Source of the DNA: Alphaproteobacteria bacterium
Lineage (GTDB): Bacteria; Pseudomonadota; Alphaproteobacteria; Rs-D84
Assembly: GCA_009785765.1 (NCBI GenBank)
Contig: WQVP01000010.1
Span: forward strand, 1-9,187
Length of the DNA stretch: 9,187 nucleotides
Direction: 5' to 3'
In this document: piece after piece, positions 4,864-9,187 of the stretch
How positions within the stretch are numbered: position 1 is the stretch's first letter
Layout: each line of letters starts with the position of its first letter
The notes under the pieces: model-generated
Databases searched by the model: none
What the model was told of the DNA's origin: nothing
Seen by the model: the letters and a program-made list of their open reading frames with translations, nothing else
Position numbers and translations under genes: made by a program

Positions 4864-5772
4864 TTAATCCGCAAGTGCGGCTACTTCATCTTTTTTCAAT
4901 CCCCAGCGATTATGAACCCAAAACCATTGTGCGGGCACTTCACGTATCCATTGCTCTGTAATATCATTAATTTTTTGCATGGTTATATTATCATCCGCAT
5001 CCGGCAAAAACGGTTTGTAAAACGTTATTGTGTTTTTTAATCCGCAATCGCTGCGCACTATGCGCATTGGTACCAACGGGCAATTAAAACGCCGGGCAAG
5101 TGCCGCCGGGCCCATAGGCGTATCGCAAACACGGCCAAAGAATTTTAATTTCGCACCACGCACACGATGATCCGGCGCAACAATAACCGCCCGCCCGTTT
5201 TGCAAATCTTGCATGGCCAATTTGGCACCATTTAAATCGGTTGGTATAAATTTTATATCTGTGATTTCGCTTCCATAAGAACGAATTACAATATCATCAG
5301 ACTTTGGATTATTTGGCGGCCGATACATAACAGATCCACGAACGCCCAATTTTTCCATAGCAATCATTCCGATACCTGCATTGCCGCCATGGAATGTAAA
5401 TACTACAAAAGGTTTGCCGTTTAATTTTTTAACAAAGTCGCCGCCTTTAACCGTAATATATTTATCAAAGTTTTTTTGAATATGTTTAAAATGCGCAGGC
5501 TCTGTAATCATACGCCCAAACATATCCCATGCGCCCATTGCAATATCTGTGCGCCATTTTTGCGTTGATTTTGGAAAGGCTATTTTTAAATTAGCAGAGA
5601 CAAGACGGCGGTATTTCCCAGACATAGGGCCAAAAGTACGGGCAAGCCGTGCACCAAAATTACTTGCCGCCTTTAACGGAATTATTTTGAATATTGCGAA
5701 TAATGCCTGTGCAAAAAATACTTCCAAAGGATAGCGAATATGCGTCTTTATAAATTTATTTTTTTTAAACAT
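4864..5772 (-). CDS. LpxL/HtrB-like lipid A acyltransferase (lysophospholipid acyltransferase family)
   Basis: A 302-aa protein of the family that adds secondary acyl chains to lipid A at the inner membrane. The N-terminus has a basic start and a hydrophobic stretch (about 14-35) typical of the family. Then come PFVVFTFHGGNAGIGM (121-136), the active-site block; RAVIVAPDHRVRGAKLKFFG (194-213); DTPMGPAALARRFNCPLVPM (217-236), the acyl-acceptor segment; and VPAQWFWVHNRWG (279-291), a conserved C-terminal motif. The family's catalytic motif is H-X4-D/E; here His128 is present but position 133 is Gly, so the acidic partner is missing at the usual place. A TATAAT box ends 6 bp before the ATG, suggesting a nearly leaderless mRNA, and no good ribosome-binding site is placed correctly. 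Its own terminator follows, so it is monocistronic. Which acyl position or substrate is used is unknown. Confidence 0.88.
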   Translation of the reverse strand: MFKKNKFIKTHIRYPLEVFFAQALFAIFKIIPLKAASNFGARLARTFGPMSGKYRRLVSANLKIAFPKSTQKWRTDIAMGAWDMFGRMITEPAHFKHIQKNFDKYITVKGGDFVKKLNGKPFVVFTFHGGNAGIGMIAMEKLGVRGSVMYRPPNNPKSDDIVIRSYGSEITDIKFIPTDLNGAKLAMQDLQNGRAVIVAPDHRVRGAKLKFFGRVCDTPMGPAALARRFNCPLVPMRIVRSDCGLKNTITFYKPFLPDADDNITMQKINDITEQWIREVPAQWFWVHNRWGLKKDEVAALAD

Positions 5773-5778
5773 AAAAAA

Positions 5779-5806
5779 ATTATAAACCTTTGCTTTTGTA
5801 TTGCAA
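5779..5806 (-). promoter_or_regulatory. Promoter of the acyltransferase gene, abutting the start codon
   Basis: Minus-strand TTGCAA (5801-5806), a 16-bp spacer and a perfect TATAAT (5779-5784), then six T and the ATG at 5772. Transcription would start at or within a base or two of the ATG. AAGG near 5786-5789 is upstream of the predicted start site and overlaps the spacer, so it cannot serve as ribosome-binding site for this transcript. Confidence 0.7.
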
Positions 5807-5810
5807 GCTT

Positions 5811-5915
5811 TAAAAATGATTCAGGTGTGGCGATTGCGCCGTTATTTGCAAGGAAGTGTATATAAATACATGACCGGTGCAAATAACAAGCAGGCGCCCG
5901 CATCAATCATTTTTA
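5811..5915. repeat. 105-bp interrupted palindrome at the 3' end of the lolD operon
   Basis: Outer arms TAAAAATGATT (5811-5821) and AATCATTTTTA (5905-5915) are perfect 11-bp inverted repeats. Inner arms GTTATTTGCA (5841-5850) and TGCAAATAAC (5878-5887) are perfect over 10 bp, and TGTAT/ATACA (5857-5861, 5866-5870) close a 4-nt loop. The regions between inner and outer arms pair only partly (GCGCC with GGCGC). The right end coincides with the stop codon of the small gene at 5913. The minus-strand RNA ends in a run of five U, so it may act as a large terminator or stabilising 3' end. Confidence 0.65.
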
Positions 5916-6281
5916 CAATGGGCGCCAGCCACGCGAAAGAGCTTGTTCGCACATATTAATCTCTGGCTCTGGCGTATTATAAAGCCAAAAATTTTGATAA
6001 TGATCCCAGTCCGCACGTGCAACACGGCCATCCGCATTTGGATTCAGACATGGCAAATCCGACTCAAAAACCCAGTCCTGTAAAACATACCCATCCGCAT
6101 CAAAAAACATATCTGGTTGCATATAGTGTGTTTGGCCTGGACGCATTTCCGGTTCATGCGCATATATGCGGTACATATCACGCTCGGCTGTCAATGTTTG
6201 TATTTTGTTGTTTTGCACAAACAAAATTGTTGCAACTGTGCTTACAAACAATATTGGCATAATTAATAATAGTTTTTTCAT
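5913..6281 (-). CDS. Small membrane-anchored protein of unknown function
   Basis: A 122-aa protein I do not recognise. Lys2-Lys3 and a hydrophobic segment (about 4-22) give a single N-terminal anchor or uncleaved signal, followed by a short, possibly helical stretch (NNKIQTLTAERDMYRIY, 24-40) and an acidic, aromatic-rich periplasmic part with two cysteines (78 and 111) that might pair. No lipobox is present. The start overlaps the lolD stop by 4 bp (ATGA at 6278-6281), a strong sign of translational coupling, so the frame is very probably real and co-expressed with lolD. Its stop codon is the first base triplet of the large palindrome at 5811-5915. A role near lipoprotein export or the envelope is only suggested by position. 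Confidence 0.75.
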   Translation of the reverse strand: MKKLLLIMPILFVSTVATILFVQNNKIQTLTAERDMYRIYAHEPEMRPGQTHYMQPDMFFDADGYVLQDWVFESDLPCLNPNADGRVARADWDHYQNFWLYNTPEPEINMCEQALSRGWRPL

Positions 6282-6988
6282 CCGACAATTCCGTTTTTAA
6301 TTGTTATTATCCTGTCTGCTCTTTTTGCCAAAGTCATATCATGCGTTACAAAAAGCATGGCCAGTTTATTATCACGCACTTGTTTAAGCAATAAATCAAA
6401 TAAAACCTTTGCATGCTTTGGATCAAGAGAGCCGGTCGGCTCGTCTGCAAGTATAACGGACGGATTATTGGCAAGCGCACGTGCAACGGCGGTGCGCTGT
6501 TGTTCGCCGCCCGACATTTCGCCCGGACGGTGCGTTGCACGATGTAAAATATTTACAGATTTTAATAATTTCTTTGCACGGATTTCAGCGTGCGTATCCG
6601 ATACACCGGCGGTCAACATCGGCATCATTACATTTTCCAGCGCAGAAAAATCATCCAGCAAATTATGTCTTTGATATACAAATCCCAATTCATCACGGCG
6701 AACACGGGTACGTGTATTTTCATCCATTTTTACAACCGCCGCATCGCCTATATAGATGTGTCCTTTGGTCGGCTTTTCAAGCAATCCAACGCACTGTAAA
6801 AGCGTAGACTTTCCGCAACCAGACGGCCCGACCAGCGCAATAATTTCGCCCGCATGCAAATCAAATCCACCGCCACATAAAATGGTCAAAGGTTGTCCGC
6901 CCTCTATGAATGTTTTACCAATTTCACGTACACTCATTACGACCGCACGATGCTTTGGTTTTGTTAATGTGTCTAGTATTTTTGTCAT
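6278..6988 (-). CDS. lolD: LolD, ATPase of the lipoprotein-releasing ABC transporter
   Basis: Powers release of outer-membrane lipoproteins from the inner membrane to the LolA carrier. A 236-aa ABC ATPase with Walker A GPSGCGKST (54-62), Q-loop Gln106 in GFVYQRHNLLDDFSALENV (102-120, characteristic of the LolD/MacB group), signature MSGGEQQR (158-165), Walker B VILADEPTGSLDP (178-190) and H-loop His216 in LFVTHD. It follows the lolC-type permease by 88 bp, which are filled by a heptanucleotide hairpin, and overlaps the small gene downstream. An AAAGAG-like ribosome-binding site precedes the ATG. All catalytic residues are present. MacB-type ATPases are similar, but the neighbouring LolC/E permease decides for LolD. 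Confidence 0.93.
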   Translation of the reverse strand: MTKILDTLTKPKHRAVVMSVREIGKTFIEGGQPLTILCGGGFDLHAGEIIALVGPSGCGKSTLLQCVGLLEKPTKGHIYIGDAAVVKMDENTRTRVRRDELGFVYQRHNLLDDFSALENVMMPMLTAGVSDTHAEIRAKKLLKSVNILHRATHRPGEMSGGEQQRTAVARALANNPSVILADEPTGSLDPKHAKVLFDLLLKQVRDNKLAMLFVTHDMTLAKRADRIITIKNGIVG

Positions 6989-7004
6989 TTTTTACTCTTT
7001 CGTA

Positions 7005-7076
7005 AATCGTGAATCGTGAGCCGTGAATCGCAAGATAACATTTTTCGTCTTACGATTTACGATTCACGACTTACGA
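7005..7076. repeat. Inverted pair of heptanucleotide arrays between lolC and lolD
   Basis: The left arm has AATCGTG, AATCGTG, AGCCGTG and AATCGCA (7005-7032). The right arm has CTTACGA, TTTACGA, TTCACGA and CTTACGA (7049-7076) and ends exactly at the lolC stop codon. Arms 7007-7034 and 7049-7076 are complementary at 22 of 28 positions. A transcript of the operon would carry this long imperfect hairpin between the two reading frames. Confidence 0.88.
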
Positions 7077-8336
7077 CTATTCATACCTTAAAACCTCCAC
7101 CGGATCAGTCTTTGCCGCACGCCATGCGGGATACAAAGTGGCAAGGAATGCAAGAAGTATCGCAATCATCCCAATCCCTATGATTTCATAGGGGTTGATG
7201 CGTGACGGCAATTCTGAAAGGAAATACATTTCTGGCGGGAATAAATCACGACCTGTAATCATTTGGACGCCCTGTCTTATCGGCTCTATATAAACCGCAA
7301 TAACGGTGCCAAGCAATGTTCCAATGACCGCACCTATAACACCGATGGTCGTGCCGGATAAAATAAATATACGCATCATTGAATGACGTGATACACCGAT
7401 TGTGCGCATGATTGCAATATCTCTTGATTTGTCTTTGACCAGCATGACAAGGCTTGACACTATATTAAACGCCGCAACAAGAATTATCATCATAAGTATA
7501 AGGAACATAACATTACGCTCTACTTGTAATGCGCCGACGAATCCTTGGTTAAGATCACGCCAATCACGAACGATAAATCCGCCCGGCAACAAATCACGCA
7601 ATGCATCACGCACAGCGTCTGTGTGGCGTGCGTCTTTTAATCTGATGTCAATATGCGATACCGCATCCGGCGAATTAAAATATCTTTGCGCCGTCGGAAG
7701 AGTCATAAAGACAAAACCAGAATCATATTCAAACATACCCATCATAAATACACTTCTGACCGGATACGACATAATCCGTGGCATAGACCCAAATGGCGTG
7801 GGCGTTGGATTGTTTGCCGCAATTAACGTGACATTATCGTTCATAGTAAGGCGAAGATTTCGTGCCAAAACTTGGCCCATAACCAGTTCATCATCTTGGA
7901 TTTGAATTATTGGATTTCCGTGTACACGTGTTTGCCCCGTACCCATAACCTTTACCAAGTCATCCATCCGCATACCACGAATCATAGCGCCGCTGTTTAT
8001 ACCATGCGCCGATACCATGGCTTGGCCTTCCATAACGGGTATGACGTGTGATACATGTTGTTGCACTATGCGATTTTGTTCAATTTTTTCAATCAAGAAA
8101 TCGTATTCGCTTATGCGGCCGGCATGATGATATATAACCACATGGCCGTTCATACCAACAATACGGGCAAGCAAAGTATGATGAAATCCGCCCATAACAG
8201 ACATAACAATGATAAGCGTCGCAACACCCAACATGATTCCGATTAACGACACCCATGATATTACGGACACAAAGCCTTCTTTTCTTTTGGCTCTGAGATA
8301 ACGAAAGGCAATCTTTCTCTCCAACTTAGAGAACAT
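7077..8336 (-). CDS. lolC: LolC/LolE-family lipoprotein-releasing permease
   Basis: A 419-aa inner-membrane permease of the LolCDE transporter. The N-terminus SKLERKIAFRYLRAKRKEGF and the first membrane segment (about 25-48, ending MSVMGGF where the family has SVMNGF) are typical. A large periplasmic domain (about 50-270) follows, then three membrane segments near 277-300, 323-350 and 384-403. The loop KDKSRDIAIMRTIGVS (301-316) is the coupling helix that contacts LolD. The end LATLYPAWRAAKTDPVEVLRYE is the LolC/E signature. Only one permease is seen here, as in alphaproteobacteria where a hybrid (LolF-like) homodimer replaces LolC and LolE; the symbol lolC is therefore a family label. AAGAG lies about 7 nt before the ATG. 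Heptanucleotide arrays lie on both sides of the gene. Confidence 0.93.
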   Translation of the reverse strand: MFSKLERKIAFRYLRAKRKEGFVSVISWVSLIGIMLGVATLIIVMSVMGGFHHTLLARIVGMNGHVVIYHHAGRISEYDFLIEKIEQNRIVQQHVSHVIPVMEGQAMVSAHGINSGAMIRGMRMDDLVKVMGTGQTRVHGNPIIQIQDDELVMGQVLARNLRLTMNDNVTLIAANNPTPTPFGSMPRIMSYPVRSVFMMGMFEYDSGFVFMTLPTAQRYFNSPDAVSHIDIRLKDARHTDAVRDALRDLLPGGFIVRDWRDLNQGFVGALQVERNVMFLILMMIILVAAFNIVSSLVMLVKDKSRDIAIMRTIGVSRHSMMRIFILSGTTIGVIGAVIGTLLGTVIAVYIEPIRQGVQMITGRDLFPPEMYFLSELPSRINPYEIIGIGMIAILLAFLATLYPAWRAAKTDPVEVLRYE

Positions 8337-8351
8337 TTTTAACTCTTTTTA

Positions 8352-8435
8352 TTTCTGATTTCTGATTTCTGATTTCTGATTTCTGATTTAAAATCCGCTC
8401 TAACAAATCCTAAATCAGAAACCAGAAATCAGAAA
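8352..8435. repeat. Inverted pair of heptanucleotide arrays between the secretin gene and lolC
   Basis: Five perfect TTTCTGA units (8352-8386) face TCAGAAA, CCAGAAA, TCAGAAA (8415-8435). Segments 8366-8390 and 8411-8435 pair at 24 of 25 positions around a 20-nt loop. The right arm stops 3 bp from the secretin stop codon. The left arm ends 15 bp before the lolC ATG, upstream of its ribosome-binding site. Confidence 0.92.
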
Positions 8436-8438
8436 TTG

Positions 8439-9187
8439 TTAATTTCTTCTTATCTCTATAATTCTTGGACTCATAAACACCACCAATTCCGCATGCGGCG
8501 ATATAAGCGTATGCTCTGTCTCAACAAAAGTATGCGTCGGAATTCCGATAATCACATAATTGTCGCCCAAGTTTGACGGGATTTCAAATGACGCAATTTC
8601 GCCTGCACGTGTGCGCAATACAATTTGCGCATCTATTTTACGCATACCCGCCATATCTGCGAACCGGCCCGTTGCACCAATCATAAGATCTGTTTCAAGG
8701 CGCTCTTCCCGTGAACATTGACCGATGTCAAATCTTGACTGCCATCCATCCGGCACACTGAATGTTCCTTGGGAGATAAGAACCACGTTGCCTTGTTGCG
8801 ACAGGAAGTCCTGCAAAGTACGTGTATTGATTTCAGGCGACACAACCAAGGCACGGCCAACTATGCCAGGTATTGACATTCTAACATTTCTCTCGCCGAA
8901 TGCGGGCAATATGTTCATCCACATAATTGGATTTTGGGTGCGTGGTATAACACGATAAACATCAATATCCCATGCTATGATATATTGCTGTGCCCCAAGG
9001 TCGTTTATAATTTGTCTTATCTCGCGCTCTGTCTGATGGGTGCCGGATAACATCATAGTATTATCTTGCCAGTTTACCATAAGGTTCCGCATATCTGCGC
9101 CACGCATCGCATCCATTAATGCCATAACTATGTTTTCGTCAGACGGCATACGCATAAGCCAACGGGCACGGCGACGAACCGTTAATT
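8439..9187 (-). CDS. Putative secretin, C-terminal part (type II secretion / type IV pilus class; cut by window edge)
   Basis: The frame is open to the right edge; an internal ATG sits at 9155, but ten more codons (LTVRRRARWL) are open upstream with no start signal visible, so this is likely the C-terminal part of a longer protein. NTMMLSGTHQTEREIRQIINDLG resembles the small N-domain that precedes secretin barrels, and QYIIAWDIDVYRVI the strand after it. TLQDFLSQQGNVVLISQGTF followed by WQSRFDIGQ matches the barrel pattern 'L...G.V.VLS.P......A.I.VG', and the end PHAELVVFMSPRIIEI matches the secretin C-terminus 'ELVVLVTPRIV'. Such proteins form outer-membrane channels for pili or secreted proteins. 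The subtype (PilN, GspD or MshL-like) cannot be told. lolC follows 102 bp downstream on the same strand. Confidence 0.6.
   Translation of the reverse strand, partial: LTVRRRARWLMRMPSDENIVMALMDAMRGADMRNLMVNWQDNTMMLSGTHQTEREIRQIINDLGAQQYIIAWDIDVYRVIPRTQNPIMWMNILPAFGERNVRMSIPGIVGRALVVSPEINTRTLQDFLSQQGNVVLISQGTFSVPDGWQSRFDIGQCSREERLETDLMIGATGRFADMAGMRKIDAQIVLRTRAGEIASFEIPSNLGDNYVIIGIPTHTFVETEHTLISPHAELVVFMSPRIIEIRRN

Noticed and set aside
5866..5895. A nine-codon leader frame within the 5811-5915 palindrome
   Set aside because: No ribosome-binding site or downstream regulated gene supports it; the ATG arises from the palindrome itself.
6357..7019. Plus-strand open frames opposite lolD
   Set aside because: They mirror conserved ABC-ATPase codons and show no independent signal.
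7402..7905. A 167-codon plus-strand open frame
   Set aside because: It is antisense to the lolC-type permease and its sequence reflects complementary codons only.
8352..8435. CRISPR-like direct repeats
   Set aside because: The units are 7 bp with no spacers between them, and the second block is inverted; this is a tandem array pair, not a CRISPR array.

Overview
The window reads as chromosomal DNA of an AT-rich alphaproteobacterium, probably one with a modest genome. The evidence is an alphaproteobacterial-type AddB, an rsmI gene divergent from an LppC/LpoA-like lipoprotein gene, a Lol lipoprotein exporter with one permease of the LolC/E family, an LpxL-like acyltransferase, and CCA-encoding tRNA genes. 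The species cannot be named from the sequence. The protein genes are mostly ordinary housekeeping and cell-envelope genes; the unusual content lies in and between them.

Layout. Positions 1-2290 hold a minus-strand operon rsmI-engB-addB; addB runs off the left edge. A promoter at 2326-2354 drives it. Divergently, 2354-4057 encodes a putative penicillin-binding-protein activator lipoprotein, ended by a bidirectional terminator at 4061-4080. That terminator also ends a minus-strand tRNA-Gly(TCC)/tRNA-Tyr(GTA) unit with a clear promoter. Next comes a segment of about 500 bp without protein genes. It holds a candidate small RNA gene (promoter, three-way-junction fold, terminator) and a 198-bp MITE-like element with 20-bp terminal inverted repeats and an 8-bp target duplication. 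Then, on the minus strand, come an LpxL-like acyltransferase gene whose promoter makes a nearly leaderless mRNA likely, a 105-bp palindrome, and the series secretin-like gene (cut by the right edge), lolC/E-type permease, lolD and a small membrane-anchored protein.

Most genes serve the envelope: lipoprotein export (Lol), peptidoglycan-synthase activation (LpoA-like), lipid A acylation (LpxL-like) and an outer-membrane secretin. The rest serve ribosome maturation (RsmI, EngB), DNA repair (AddB) and translation (tRNAs).

The most striking non-genic signal is a set of 7-bp tandem repeats at five loci, plus a further copy at the left edge. Most units fit AAYYRNR. They lie in frame inside addB, at the N-terminus of rsmI and in the signal peptide of the LpoA-like gene, and as inverted pairs forming long hairpins directly after the stop codons of lolC and the secretin gene. 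The second is the candidate small RNA at 4455-4590, which I cannot assign to a known family.
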